Positions 21,866 to 33,833 are shown, numbered from the stretch's first letter. The stretch is 64,000 nt of DNA from Zygnema cylindricum (GCA_037447655.1 JBBHKE010000026.1:301297-365296), one strand, 5' to 3'. Translations and numbers: made by a program. The notes: generated from the sequence alone by a model not told the origin.

Positions 21866-23335
21866 AACTCCAAAGACCTACAATGAGGTATTGCTATCCC
21901 TAAACAACAATATAGCAGGAAGTGGAAAGATCCAAGGGAGGGAGAAAGGAGACTTAGCGAAACTTGGAAGGACGATTAGCCTTGCCAAGTCTCCATCCTA
22001 GAGCATTCGGGAAGCGGCCGAAGTTCAACTCACCATGCAGCCCATAGAAGAGAACGTACAAAGAAAAATCGCAGTGGAAGGCGTGAGTGGGTTAAGAGGA
22101 GTTCACAAAGAAAAACTAACATGTGTGTTTGAAGTTGTACCCTCCAGGACCCACCAAATTGCAGGAGCAGAAGTAGCTGCATAAAACACCATCTCTTTTA
22201 AGGCACCAACTAAAGGAGAAATGGAGATCAGAAGCTTAACCATTGAACCTTATCAAGGAGCAAGAAAGTCAATCTTACCTCATATATCCGCAAGACGAGA
22301 AGGGAGAAGCCTCCGGTCTCCACAAGAGGAAGGCCACCACCTAGGATGCACAACAGAAGGTGTGGTAGGGAGAAAAGGGAACAAGTTATAAAACCCTAAG
22401 TCCCTTAGCGAACTTATATTTGAAGGATAAAAAAGGGAAGAAAATTTGGCAGACAGCTTTGAGGGAAAACAAAGCCTAATTTAAGAAAATACTCTAAGTC
22501 ATGATAGTCTAAAAGATAGAGGAAGTCTAAATTATAACATCCTACACTATGACAAAAGAGCAAGGGACTTAGAAGAATTCAAGAAAACAAAAGGGATACC
22601 TAAATGTACAGAGTTGTTAGAGAGCCTCCCACTATATGGATGCGACAAAGGCGCCGGTACAGGTACCATTGTGAGTGAGTGATGATGGCGAAAACAAAAA
22701 GTATAGTCGCACATTCGAGCGACGTCATCACGGCCACACGTTCGAGCATTGAACGATCGAAATTAGTCAAGCGACAACAATTTCATCAACGACGCTTCGT
22801 AAACGAAAAATACAATCGCACACTTCGAGCGACTTCGTCGCGACCAAAGTTTTAAGCAACGAACGATCATAATTGATCGCGCGACGACAATTTGATCGTA
22901 CAATACTCTGCGACATTGAAATCAAATGAATTTGCGAGAGTGAAATCGATGGCGAGGGTTCACCAAAAATTACACGAATCTTGGATTTGGAAGATCACAC
23001 GAACGGAGAGGATTACATGTCAAGTAATCAGACCGAGGAGTTAGTAACAAAAGACAAGTTCACCAGCAGTGCAATCCTTTGTACGGCACACGACTCATTT
23101 CGATCCACGTACGACTAGACTAGATTTTAAAAACCACAAGTGGTCCCAACGGATAGATATATTTCGTGGAAAAAAATCTGCTAATTACTAACTAAATCCC
23201 AGATTTTAATGATTTACCAGGGTACAGATTGTACGGAAATGATTACCTAGGTACAATACCACGGAAGCGCCAAGCAATTACTGATTCGACAAAATCGTGG
23301 AGCGCGACAAATATTGACACAAGCTCGAGTGGGAG

Positions 23336-23971
23336 TGTTGATTTTAGACGATTTCGGTTGACATTATGTAAGGCAAACGGATCGCGGATATTGTATGGAC
23401 GGTAGGATCGAATCGTACGGAATCGAGGGACGATTCCACAACATATATTTTTTGGCGGAAATATTGACGCATCTTTGGGCGCCGCCACCGATGGGTGACA
23501 TTGCATATTTTTGGCGTGTAGTTATTTGACCACACGATTGCACATTCATTATTCGATAGGATTGCACACATGTACAAATAGTGATTATTCCATAGGAAGA
23601 GATCTATCTCTCTCATACACCACATCAGAAGATAGAAAATTGTTTAGACAATGATGTTTAGTATTATTCACATAGAAACACATTGAACCTAGAGATCACA
23701 AAGATCATAGAGATCATAAATATTAGAGGAATAGTCATAAGAGGATAAATCCAACTTTTATTAGAGGAATGTCCTTGAGATAATTGTAATTCCTATTTCT
23801 ATAAATCCATTTAAAGTTGCCTTAAACCTGCCTCATCTATTTTCTACATCTATTACTTCTCCCAACTCTAAACTCTTGTGAGGAACATAACGACACCCCT
23901 TTTAGTGTATGTTTCAGGTTTATCTACCCTAACCCTCGGCAAGGGGCTAGGGTGAGGGCCTAAAACTATTA
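23336..23971 (+). repeat. right LTR of the nested element
   Basis: Begins TGTTGATTTTAG directly after the purine stretch GAGTGGGAG and ends CCTAAAACTATTA before the GTCCT duplication. Same length as the left LTR. Confidence 0.9.
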
Positions 23972-23976
23972 GTCCT

Positions 23977-24571
23977 CATATAGATAGATAGAGTGATCCG
24001 AGCTGATTCGGATATATCCCAAACTTGTTAAAAACTCGTCCAACTTCTTGTTCAATTGGCATGGAGCTTGCTTTAGTCCATAAAGGGACTATATTAATAT
24101 GTATACCTTACTTTATTCTCGTTTTTCCACAAACCCTTTCGACTGTCGCATAAAGATCTTTTCTTCTAATTCTTCGTGTAAGAAAGCGGTTTTGATGTCC
24201 ATTTGGGGCACTTCCATGTCTTCCGCTGCCCCTAGACTACGTCAAATCCAGACGGGGGGAAATCTAACAACCGGAGAGAAGGTCTCCTTATAATCGATCC
24301 TTTCGTTGTGTGTGTACCCTTTGGCCACTAATTTGGCCATGTACCACTCGATAGTGTTATCTGGGTTGAATTCAACTTGGGACACCCATTTGAATCTAAT
24401 CGCCATTGTGTCCAGGGGACAATCCACTAGCTCCGATGTGTTTGCTTCCATAATGGAAGCCATCTTATCATTAATGGCTATCATCCACCAACACCGTTCC
24501 AAACTATTAATTGCTTCCAAATAAAGTTCGCATTCACTCAAATATGACAGCTTATTTACCTTGTTTTTCAC
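23977..24571 (-). pseudogene. copia reverse transcriptase 5' part
   Basis: The ORF at 24242-24571 has FKWVSQVEFNPDNTIEWYMA and GYTHNERIDYKETFSPVV, the first two conserved reverse transcriptase blocks. The frame continues with SLYGLKQAPCQLNKKLDEF (24030-24090) and stops at the nested insertion just after YLYED. The rest of the domain resumes at 18247. Confidence 0.88.
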
Positions 24572-25139
24572 TTGTCTTTCTTGAAATCTGTTGTTGCTTC
24601 TCCTCCCTCCTTCAAAACCCGAAGCTGGAATGGAGGGTAATCTCTCATTTCTCTGAATGACTTCATCTTCTCCCCCTATCTATGGAGTTCATCTCTGGTT
24701 ATTGATCATCCATTTTTGGTTTTTCCTTGAACTATTCCTCGGTTTGAAGTGGAAACTATGGCTCCAAGAGAGAGTCATTCTTGGTCAGATTTTTCTCTTC
24801 ATCTGCAAAGTTCGGCTCAACTGAATTTCAGTTAAAAGTATCCGAATCTAACTCACTTTCAGATTCAATTCTAATTCTGACGGGTTTAGTATATTTAAAG
24901 GGATATACTGACTTTTTTTCATTCCTAACTACCAAATGTTTCACTAGGATGATATCTTCTTTCCCGAGATCATAAACTATATATCATTTACATTTGTATC
25001 AAATATAAGTATGTACCTTGGCTTTCCTCTTGCATCTAACTTTGAGTCAGATTTTTCTCTGTTTAGACTAAAAACTTGACTTCGGAACACCTGTAAGTGT
25101 GAGATATCTCGTTTTCTCCTTGTCCATCTTTCAAAAAGA

Positions 25140-25622
25140 GTTTAACCTTCCACTACCAAGGTAAGGACTCCATTCTTATGGTAATTAGCACAATTCATAG
25201 CTTTCTGATCAGAAGCGTTTTCTTATCTTTTTATCCAATAGTACACTATGGGCATTATCACTTTATGTCCGATTTAGTCTCTCGGCTACTCTTTTTGTTG
25301 TGGATTATTGGGAACATTCTTTTTGTGTTAAACCCTTTCCTCTTTCAAAAAATCCTCAAAGTGATTAGAGGTGTATTCCCCACCATTATCACTCTCTTTA
25401 TAGGTGTCTACTGAGGTTCACACTCCACGCTTTATACTCTTTAAAATAAGCAGGTGCCTCGAATTCATTTTTCAAGAAATAGACTCTAGAATATCTAGAC
25501 CAATCATTGGTAATAGTAATCATAAATCTTTTCCCTCCAACCGACAGTACTTTGGCCGGTCATCTAAGGTCTCATTATCTCCAAAATGAATTCCCTCAAC
25601 CACTCCTATTTTTTTATTTCTT
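25140..25622 (-). pseudogene. copia integrase remnant
   Basis: On the minus strand, in pieces across frames: YSRVYFLKNEFEAPAYFKEY, SDNGGEYTSNHFEDFLKEE and QQKRVAERLNR, the conserved second acidic residue and the third-acid region of the rve core. Several stops and frameshifts. 24572-25139 holds weaker remains of the integrase tail and linker. Confidence 0.75.
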
Positions 25623-26132
25623 TCAATCTATCATGTCACTTACACCGGCATAGTAAACCCATGTCTTTCCATTACTCAAACTCAATTTAAAAATTCTTTG
25701 GTTACCCTTTTTAGCTGTGAAATATTCTTCATCCTCATAGCTAGCAACAAAGACTCTTCTCTTAGTACTAGTCTCAAAACCCTTATCATCTAAGACCGAG
25801 GTAGAGATAAGATTCTTGTTCAACACTGCAATAAAAAGGACATTAGAGAAAGCGACTATGGATGTATTATCTTTAACTAAGACTTTTAGATCCACAAATC
25901 CCAGTAACCTAGTGGTGGCTATTCTCCCATCTCTATAGTTTATCTCTTCAGTAGGGATCTTTGTCATTTTGGTAAACATATGTTTCTCTCTACACATATG
26001 CATAGAGGCACCTGAGTGAATGATCCAATCTTCTTCGAGAGCTTCTTTCGCTCCGCCGAAGGCACACTTCTGCTTCTTTTGAATCTCCGGCTCAGTTTTC
26101 ACCTCCAACCTTGTTGAGAAGGAGTTCTCCAT
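25623..26132 (-). pseudogene. copia protease with lost catalytic Asp
   Basis: An open frame of 169 codons contains DWIIHSGASMHMC, where the family motif is D-SGA. The first position is His here, so the catalytic aspartate is lost. The later VLNKNLISTSVLDDKGFE is the usual end of the domain. The frame is open despite the active-site change. Confidence 0.85.
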
Positions 26133-26149
26133 CGTCCTCTCCTGAATTC

Positions 26150-26890
26150 TATCTCGTTACTTGTGTTGCTACAAGTGCCTTCTTCTTTTCGTTGGCCAAT
26201 CTAACGGTTTGCCTCCTTAAATCTCATCTCTGTCAACTTTGTACACTCCACCATATAGTGTCCCGGCTTCTTACAAAAATGGCAAAGGCTCTTTGGATGC
26301 CTATATCCGGATCCATCTGATTAATTTTCTCTCCCTCCTCCTTCAAATTTATATAAAGTTTTTTGGAATCATGATTCGTCAAATCAGTTCCAACAACCAA
26401 GGCTTGACCACTCTTTCCTCCTTTTCGAATCTCAATTGTGCTTTCCCGAACCAAAATCATCCCAACAACCGAGTTCCAAATCTATTAATTATTTGGCAAA
26501 TCTTAAACCTTGTTAATGATGTTCTTATGATCAGCTGGCAGTTCTTTAGCAAAGTATTCACCTTTTCTTTCTTTGTCTCCTATTTTATAGCACTCGCCAA
26601 CTCCAAAAACAATCCACACAAGTCATTGCAAAAATCAAGCATTTTTCCTCCTTTTAAAACATATGTTTGCACCTTCTAAACAACAAGCTTCTACGGTTGA
26701 ATCGTACCACTCTTGTCAATATTTAGAAGAGCCTCCCATAGATAAGCCGCCTTGTCTACAAAAAGGTGAGGTGTAACAAATGCTATAGTGAGACGCTCGA
26801 GAAAAAAATGAGTTGCCACTCTGTTGTTGATGTCCCACATTTCAGTATCATTTGCCTCCGTTTTGTGAACAGCCACTATCATTATTGATT
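26150..26890 (-). pseudogene. copia gag with zinc knuckle
   Basis: On the minus strand the CCHC knuckle is seen as CHFCKKPGHYMVEC (about 26245-26290), with C-x2-C-x4-H-x4-C spacing intact. The ORF at 26691-26882 represents an upstream piece of gag. Stops lie between these parts. Confidence 0.75.
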
Positions 26891-27245
26891 GACTAGCTAT
26901 TAGTGTAGCTCATTCTAGAGGCGTGTGTTAATGGCCAATAAACGTCCATATTCTCACGTCGGCCTGATTACTAGTAATTTTTCGCCACTTTAAACATATT
27001 TTTTGTATACGCACTTGTTCGATTTTCACAAGGAGGCCGCCAATGAGAAGGTGAGAATATTGGCTTTCAATTGCTACCTTCGAATATATAATCCGTCAAG
27101 TGTTGATGGAGAAAGGATGTTTTTAAGTGGCAAAAATAAAGTTATGAGTCGGCATTGAAGCTGACAACTCATCAAGCCTAATAAGTGTCAGTGTTGTCTC
27201 ATTGTTGGAGATCAACGGTATGTATTCCAACATCGATATTGAATT

Positions 27246-28340
27246 TGTTGTTTTGAAAACTTAGTTTCGTGCGTACGCGACTTTTTGTACGCTTGAGACG
27301 TTTCGTGCGTATATTATTAATGTGGAGGTTTGAATGGATTCACGGATTGGGGGAGCAAACGTACGGATAAAACTAAAGTGAAGTAAGGGAGTTATTGAGT
27401 GGCGTGACTACGCAGTAAGAAATTGACGGCGGATCGTGAAGCGATCCGATTTGAAATGTACGAAACGTTGAAATATGCGCCGCCAGTACGGCCCATCTAT
27501 TTGAGACAAGTGAACTTTAAATAAGACAACACAGCTGCTACGAAGCTGCGGTTATTTTTGGACATATTTTTGGATTTGTCCAGGTACGTGACAATGCAGC
27601 TGCGACGAAGCTTACAACGCAGCTGCTATTGATATGAACCAAGTCGGTGGACGAGATTCATACGAAGATCTTAAGTGACAGAGCAAGTTGACTTTTCGGA
27701 GATGTCGGTGTAAATATTTGGTTGAACAGTGTTTTGTCCTTTTGAAATTAGTTTATTAGTATAGATTAATTCATTCTGACATACATCCAATTATTCGGGT
27801 ATACTCGTAGTAATTTAGGTAGGTGGTAGATAATGTACGGCTGGTATGCCTCCGTACATACATTAGTGAACTCTTTGAGCATAACTTGTAGGACTTAGAT
27901 TATTGTGATCATCACAATCAAGTTTATCAAAGCAACGGCAAACTATTTTCTGCATCTTTGACCTGTTGGTGTGATCACCTTGTTTCGTATTTTCATGTGA
28001 AACCTATTCAAGTTATTCTGTGATATAGAATCTATATGTGTGTGCAGTTTAATTATATTCTGTTTTTTTCTGTAAGATTCTGTGAGAAGTCTAAGTGGTT
28101 AGTTTGTGAAGTTGTCAGCTGTTTTTGGGAAACTCTGGAGCTTATATCTTCTAGATTACTCGGTGGATTAAGCTGTAACTTTTGGAGTTTACATTTTCTG
28201 GAAAACATTGCACATTATTTTACTTTGAGGTGATTTTGTTCATTTTGGAGTAATCTGTGCTATCTGATTCATTGTTGTTTTTGAGGTAGTTTGTGGTGCT
28301 TCTGAGTGTAGTCCATGGCTGAAATAGGCTATGGACAACA
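27246..28340. mobile_element. solo LTR, same family as 12811-14800 (TSD GAATT)
   Basis: Starts TGTTGTTTTGAAAAC and ends CTATGGACAACA, with GAATT duplicated at 27241-27245 and 28341-28345. It has no coding content. It matches 12811-14800 over its length and supplies the empty site for the MITE there. Confidence 0.92.
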
Positions 28341-29085
28341 GAATTCGTACAGATTTTCACTCTTTTACTATTTTTACATAGTTTTCTTTACTTTCATACT
28401 TTTTGTAAATTTCGTCAAAAGTACGGACATATACGGACACTGTACGAAAACGTACAGAAAATAGACGGCAGCAGTACTGAAATATTAGGACACAGTACGT
28501 GAATGTACGGTAACATACGGATACATAGTCGGGTACTCATTTTATCGACTTTTTTGAAATCGATAAATGTGAATCGTACGTATTATTCGTGCGTTCGTTT
28601 CGTGTCTAATATGCAATTTGAATAGCTATGCATTCCATACAAGAATTCATATCCTGCGGACCAATAACTTTTGCACAAGAAACCACTTGGTTACGAATGT
28701 TTCCCATGTTCAATTATCGAATGATTTTGCTTCGTATACTTCTTTTGGTACTGCATATTAATACGTTGGATGCACATGTGAGCTTAGAAATGTGAACGTT
28801 ATTGGAAGAGTTAAAGACTAAATTTAAGTTTCTGTGAAAGATAATTATACATTCTAGACTCGAAAAAAGTATACTTAAACAAATATCATAGAAGTGAAAA
28901 TGTTTACCCATGTATCATGAGAACCAAGAATGGTAAAGAAAAATAAAGGGATAAAATCAAACTTAATCGTAAAGATGTAAAAACAAAAAAGGAAAATTGG
29001 CAATGTGTATTAAGCCATTAAATGGAGTACCCGTTCTTGTATGAGATTGTTATATACATATTCACACATTTATACATGTATATAT
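28341..29085. other. intergenic stretch with TACGG-type words
   Basis: No gene. 28420-28540 has a dense set of TACGGA/GTACGG-type words in a short space. After that the sequence is AT-rich up to the start of the tandem duplication. Confidence 0.5.
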
Positions 29086-31310
29086 CTGCACACAGTGAAA
29101 AGAATAAGCACTAATGTTTTCGGTACTTCTTCGTCCAAGAATAAATGAAGACTTCGACAAATTTATATAATATCCGTGTGGTATAAATTTTAGCAAATGT
29201 TTTTTTAAATGTTTGTCGTTGGCACACAAATGGACAAATGGATTCATAGAAACAAAAGTGCGCAAGGCTGCGCAACCTTCCAAATTGAAGCCAATTGAGA
29301 TTTGATTATTGAACGAAGACACAACAAATATTATTGACTGAATTCAACAAATTCAAGCAAGTTTAAAAATACTTCGTTTAGTGGGGTGTTTTTTGGGGAT
29401 GTAATAACCAACTTGAGTTGTCATATGCACTGTATGGTTTAAACAAGACATTCGGAAAATTGATTTTCCATTCACACTAGGATTTGATAATAACAACAGA
29501 TAAGCGTTGAACTTTGTCTTTTTATGCAATATAATTGGTCTTTTTAGTCGGGACACTATGGTAAACTAAAGTTCATGTTGTGTCATTTCTGATCGACGAA
29601 TGTCACCACTGACAAGTTTTCAGAAGGAACAAAACGTTTTAAAATAGATAAACCTGAGAAAATTATTCAATATGTTTTTGAATATTAAGAAATGAATTTG
29701 AGATCAATTTTTTTGTTTATTCACTTCATGACGGAAAGATTATGTAATCAATTGCAAACCTATGTGACACAAGAATCATTTAGCATACTTGAAGCTGTTT
29801 AAACTTGCAGTAATTCTGCAGTTTTCTTTAAATATTTTTTAGAATATTTTCATCAATTCACTAAACATGTGCAAAGAAACAACCGTACCACAAAAATGAT
29901 CGGCTTTTCCTTTCAAATGCACTATTTATGGGGAAAGAGATATCATAAAAAACCAAAATAACATGACAAAATATATTTTTAAAGAAAGAAAAATGAGAAG
30001 GATTCCATAAAATTGGTTCTCGAGAGTGTTTGCAATCCATCATTAAGTTTTGTTTTCCCAAATCACGTTCCAGAATTTCCAAAACTTTCCCACATGCCAT
30101 TTGTAGAATTCAAAAAGTGTGCAATCGGCGAAAAGTGCAAATTTTCCTTGTATCTCTAGAATGAGTATGGTTTCTTTGACTTGTGGCATTCCCAATAAAT
30201 CCAATTTTTTTTTGGGTCATTAACCTTGATGTGAACTATTCCATATCATAAAACGTGAACAGTGACTCATAGCTGTACTTGTCCTCTTTTTGAATTTGAA
30301 CTCGAATCTGGTACAAGCCTCCCGTTGAGCTTAGCTACATTTATGAGTCATTTACATTCACTCCACTCCCAAATTTCCAAAAGGTTTTTCATTTGCACTT
30401 GCTCGCATCTGGAACGCAAATTGTTTTTCTAGTCGCCCACACTTTTTGAAGTGCAGCTCGTGTGCACGCAAACTTGTTCAATTTTTTAAACGTTTCCTTT
30501 TTTGTAAAACATTTCGACAGGCTGACGCAAGAGTCAGTAGCCTTCATGGTGTACACGTTTCCTTTTAGACATGCTTTCGAATTGGCTCCCATATCATCCG
30601 CACCGAGACAAACCTGCGATTGCAGTGTTGTTGTTAAGCTTATGGTTAGCAAAAACATTAGTGATAAAAAAAAGGCAATTGAATATAAGATCAGGTCTTC
30701 ATGAGAACTTTCGATGGTTAGAAGACAAGAAGATATGAGATTTTCCCTTTGTATTGGAATTGTACATTTAACCTGATTTAATATTCTTTTCCATAATAGG
30801 ACGAGTTGCATAAGACGTAATTATTGGAACAATACTCGTAACATTATCCTTCTCAATGACAAAATCGGATTTACATCAATATTGTTGGTTTATATACCAT
30901 GGAATTAGTTGTGACATATAGAGTCAGGTATTCAAAGTAAGAAGTAAATGACATGTATCATAATTACAGGAATTATAATAAAATTGGATTAGTTTATATG
31001 GTGTTAAACACAAACTACATGTTTTAATGTAATGCCGACGATCAGGTAAACAGTGCCTGATTTAACATTTTGACCTTTAGGCTAAAAGATAAAACATTGA
31101 TTGTAGTTTAGTTAGTTAAATCAATAAATTGACACGATCTTTTTTTGTTTGAAAATTATTTAAAAAAAGAAAACCTAATTTATAAGTGCTTGGTTTATGG
31201 AAACATTGACACAATTTTTTGAAACGGAAGCAAACGAAATTTCATGGCAAAGATGCGTAAATGAAGTTGTACAAAAAAAGTGTTGTAAACAAGAAAGACC
31301 ACGCTATACA
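29085..31310. repeat. tandem duplication, unit 1 (about 2.2 kb)
   Basis: Collinear with 31330-33530 along its whole length, from AGAATAAGCAC near 29102 and ATGTTTTCGGTACTTCTTCG to GTACAAAAAAAGTGTTGTAAAC near 31290. Differences are scattered substitutions and small indels. Each unit carries one LysM-like ORF on the minus strand. Exact borders are approximate. Confidence 0.9.
30389..30811 (-). CDS. small secreted Cys-rich LysM-like protein, copy 1
   Basis: Single open frame of up to 140 codons. The middle has a hydrophobic stretch (LILYSIAFFLSLMFLLTISL) that would act as a signal peptide or anchor. After it come about 65 residues with seven Cys and a LysM-like pattern: NVYTMKATDSCVSLSKCF, then FKKLNKFAC and TICVP, comparable with Y-x-V-x-x-G-D-S-C and the N-x-x-x-C positions of LysM modules. 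The start is uncertain: the first Met gives a 45-residue lead before the hydrophobic stretch, while MFLLT gives a short signal peptide. A near-identical copy lies 2.2 kb away and the LysM-bearing peptidase gene follows on the same strand. Chitin or glycan binding is inferred, not shown. Confidence 0.6.
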   Translation of the reverse strand: MQLVLLWKRILNQVKCTIPIQRENLISSCLLTIESSHEDLILYSIAFFLSLMFLLTISLTTTLQSQVCLGADDMGANSKACLKGNVYTMKATDSCVSLSKCFTKKETFKKLNKFACTRAALQKVWATRKTICVPDASKCK

Positions 31311-31329
31311 CCTCTGACTGAGACTGAGA

Positions 31330-33530
31330 TATATTTGCACACAACGAAAGAATAAGCACAATGTTTTCGGTACTTCTTCGTACAAGAACAAACTAAGACT
31401 TCGACAAATTTATAAAATTTTCGTGTGGTATAGATTTAAGCAAATGTTTTTTTGAATATTTGTCTTCGGCACACTAATGGATAAATGGATTTATAGAAAC
31501 AAAAGTGTGCAACCTTCCAAATTGAAACCAATTGAGATTTAATTATTGAACGAAGACACAACAAATATTATCGACTGAATTCAACAAATTCAAGCAAGTT
31601 TACCAATACTTCATTTAGTGGGGTGTTTTTTGGGATGCAATAACTAAATTGAGTTGTCATATGTACTGTATGGTTTAATAAAGACATTTGGAAAATTTAC
31701 TTTCCATTCACACTAGGATTTGATAATAACAACACAGATAAACGTTAAACTTTATAGTTTTATGAAATGTTATTGGTCTTTTCAGTCGGGAAACTATGTT
31801 AAATTAAATTTCATGTTGTGTCATTTAAGATCGACGAATGTCACCGCTGACAAGTTTTCAGAAGGAACTAAACGTTTAAAAATAGGTAAACATGAGAAAT
31901 TATTCCATATGTTTTTCAATAATAAAAAATGAATTTGCCATTAAATTTATTCACTTCATGACGGAAAGATTATGTAATCAATTGCAAACGTATTCGACAC
32001 AAGAATCATTTAGCATACTTGAAGCTGTTTAAACTTGCAGTACTTCCGCAGTTTTCTTTAAATATTTCTTAGAAGATGTTCATCATTTAGTAAACATATG
32101 CAAAGAAAAAACCATACCACAAAAAATGACAAACTTTTCCTTTCGAATGCACTATCAATGGGGAAAAAGATATCACAAAAAACCAAAATAGCATGACAAC
32201 ATATCTTTTCAAAGAAAGAAAAATGATAAGGATTCCATATAATTGGTTCTCGAGAGTGTTTGCAATCCATCATTAAATTTTGTTTTCCCAAGTAAGCCTT
32301 TCCCTCATGCCATTTGTAGAATTCAAAAAGTGTGCAATCGGCGAGAAGTGCAATTTTTTCTTGTATCTCTGATATGATTATGTTTTCCCTGACTTGTGGC
32401 ATTCCCAATAAATCCATTTTTTTTTGGTGTCGTTAACCTTGATATGAACGATTCCATATCATAAGACGTGAACAGTGACTCATAGTTGTAGTTGTCCTCT
32501 TTTTTGATTTGAACTCGAATCTGGTACAAGCCTCGTGTTAGCTTAGCTACATTTATGAGTCATTTACATTCACTCCACACCCGAATTTCAAGAGGTTTTT
32601 CATTTGCACTTGCTCGAATCTGGAACGCAAATTGTTTTTCCAGTCGACCACACTTTTCGAAGTGCAGCTCGTGTGCACGCAAACTTGTTCAATTTTTTAA
32701 ACTTTTCCTTTTTTGTAAAACATTTCGACAGGCTGACGCAAGAGTCAGTAGCCTTCAAAGTGTACATGTTTCCTTTTAGACATGCTTTTGAATTGGCTCC
32801 CATATCATCCGCACCCAGACAAACCTGCGATTGCAGTGTTGTTGTTAAGCATATGGTTAGCAAAAACATTAGTGATAAAAAAAAAGCAATTGAATATAAG
32901 ATCAGGTCTTCATGAGTCGGACTTTTGATGGTTAGAAGACAAGAAGATATGAGATTTTCCCTTTGTATTGGAATGGTACATTTAACCTGATTTAATATTC
33001 TTTTCCATAATAGGACAAGTTGCATAAGACGTGATTATTGGAACAATATCCTTCTCAATGAAAAAATCGGATTTACATCAATATTGTTGGTTTATATACC
33101 ATGGAATTGGTTGTGACATATAGAGTCAGGTATTCAGCGGTAAGAAGTAAATGACATGTATCATAATTCTAGGAATTATAATAAAATTGGATTAGTTTAT
33201 ATGGTGTAAAACACAAACTACATGTTTTAATGTAATGCCGACGATCAGGTAAACAGTGCATGATTTAACATTTTGACCTCTTGGCTAAAAGATAAAACAT
33301 TGATTGTAGTTTAGTTAGTTAAATCAATAAATTGACACGATCTTTTTTTGTTTTTAAAATTATTTAAAAAAAGAAAACCTAATTTATAAGTGCTTGGTTT
33401 ATGGAAACATTGACACATTTTTTTAAAACGGAAGCAGACGAAATTTCATGGCAAAGATGCGTAAATGAAGTTGTACAAAAAAAGTGTTGTAAACATAAGT
33501 ATACGAGGAAGAAAGACCACGCTAAACACT
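31330..33530. repeat. tandem duplication, unit 2 (about 2.2 kb)
   Basis: Second unit of the direct duplication, ending next to the last exon of the peptidase gene. A minus-strand ORF at 32058-32417 in this unit has a frame-broken counterpart in unit 1. Its short shared part (ADCTLFEFYKWH) is conserved but has no function I recognise. Confidence 0.88.
32600..33025 (-). CDS. small secreted Cys-rich LysM-like protein, copy 2
   Basis: 141 codons, almost identical to the ORF at 30389-30811, with one in-frame codon insertion before HEDLIL and about a dozen substitutions. All seven cysteines after the hydrophobic stretch are kept, and so is the LysM-like stretch MYTLKATDSCVSLSKCF. Both copies staying open despite indels elsewhere in the duplicated unit suggests that the ORF is under selection. 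It lies 0.55 kb beyond the stop of the LysM exon at 33579-33833 and could have come from a LysM exon of that gene. Confidence 0.6.
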   Translation of the reverse strand: MQLVLLWKRILNQVKCTIPIQRENLISSCLLTIKSPTHEDLILYSIAFFLSLMFLLTICLTTTLQSQVCLGADDMGANSKACLKGNMYTLKATDSCVSLSKCFTKKEKFKKLNKFACTRAALRKVWSTGKTICVPDSSKCK

Positions 33531-33578
33531 TCACTTATCTTTATGCGTGATTTCCTCTACATTCAAAAATCGCAAAAT

Positions 33579-33833
33579 TCATTTGATGGTTAAGTAATCT
33601 TCACAACAGTTCGACTGGGTGTCAAAAAAACACACCTGCTGTCCAATGTTCCCGATTCCGCTAGAAATAAAGAGCAGTCGTCCACAGTAAACTCCAGGAT
33701 TTAAGGTATAGAAGAGACGAATATCGCCATCCAATTGGCTGCTGATAATGGAGAGACACGATTCGTCCTCTTTCACTTCGTATGGCCACGTGCAAGGTCC
33801 GAAGGAGGGGAGTGGCCCCCTTTCTATGCACAC
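33579..33833 (-). CDS. last exon: LysM module 3 and C-terminus
   Basis: Phase-0 entry after TTTTCAG; 84 codons and a TGA stop. It completes module 2 with VCIERG, then has a LysM module starting CTWPYEVKEDESCLSI and ending in YTLNPGVYCGRLLF and QQVCF, the Y-x-V, D-x-C, N-P-x-V-x-C and final V-C positions of LysM. The tail NCCEDYLTIK has a Cys pair and no membrane anchor. Confidence 0.82.
   Translation of the reverse strand: MCIERGPLPSFGPCTWPYEVKEDESCLSIISSQLDGDIRLFYTLNPGVYCGRLLFISSGIGNIGQQVCFFDTQSNCCEDYLTIK

Larger units (their letters stand above)
18248..23971 (+). mobile_element. 5.72-kb LTR retrotransposon without recognisable pol, TSD GTCCT
   Basis: Two direct LTRs of equal length (636 bp each, 18248-18883 and 23336-23971) enclose about 4.45 kb. 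GTCCT is duplicated at 18243-18247 and 23972-23976. The sequence after the left LTR (GGTTATCAGCCC) resembles a tRNA-Met primer site. A purine stretch GAGTGGGAG precedes the right LTR. The LTRs start TGTTG but end in TA rather than CA and differ at many positions, so it is not young. No reverse transcriptase, integrase or protease motif is seen on either strand. Confidence 0.9.
17375..26890 (-). mobile_element. Ty1/copia retrotransposon (host), split by a nested LTR element
   Basis: Read on the minus strand, domains run in copia order: gag with zinc knuckle (26.88-26.15 kb), protease (26.13-25.62), integrase (25.6-25.15), reverse transcriptase (24.57-23.98, continuing at 18.25-18.0), and RNase H (17.9-17.4). 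The 5.72-kb insert at 18248-23971 interrupts reverse transcriptase upstream of YVDD. Stops and indels are scattered through all domains. Own LTRs were not identified. Confidence 0.9.
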
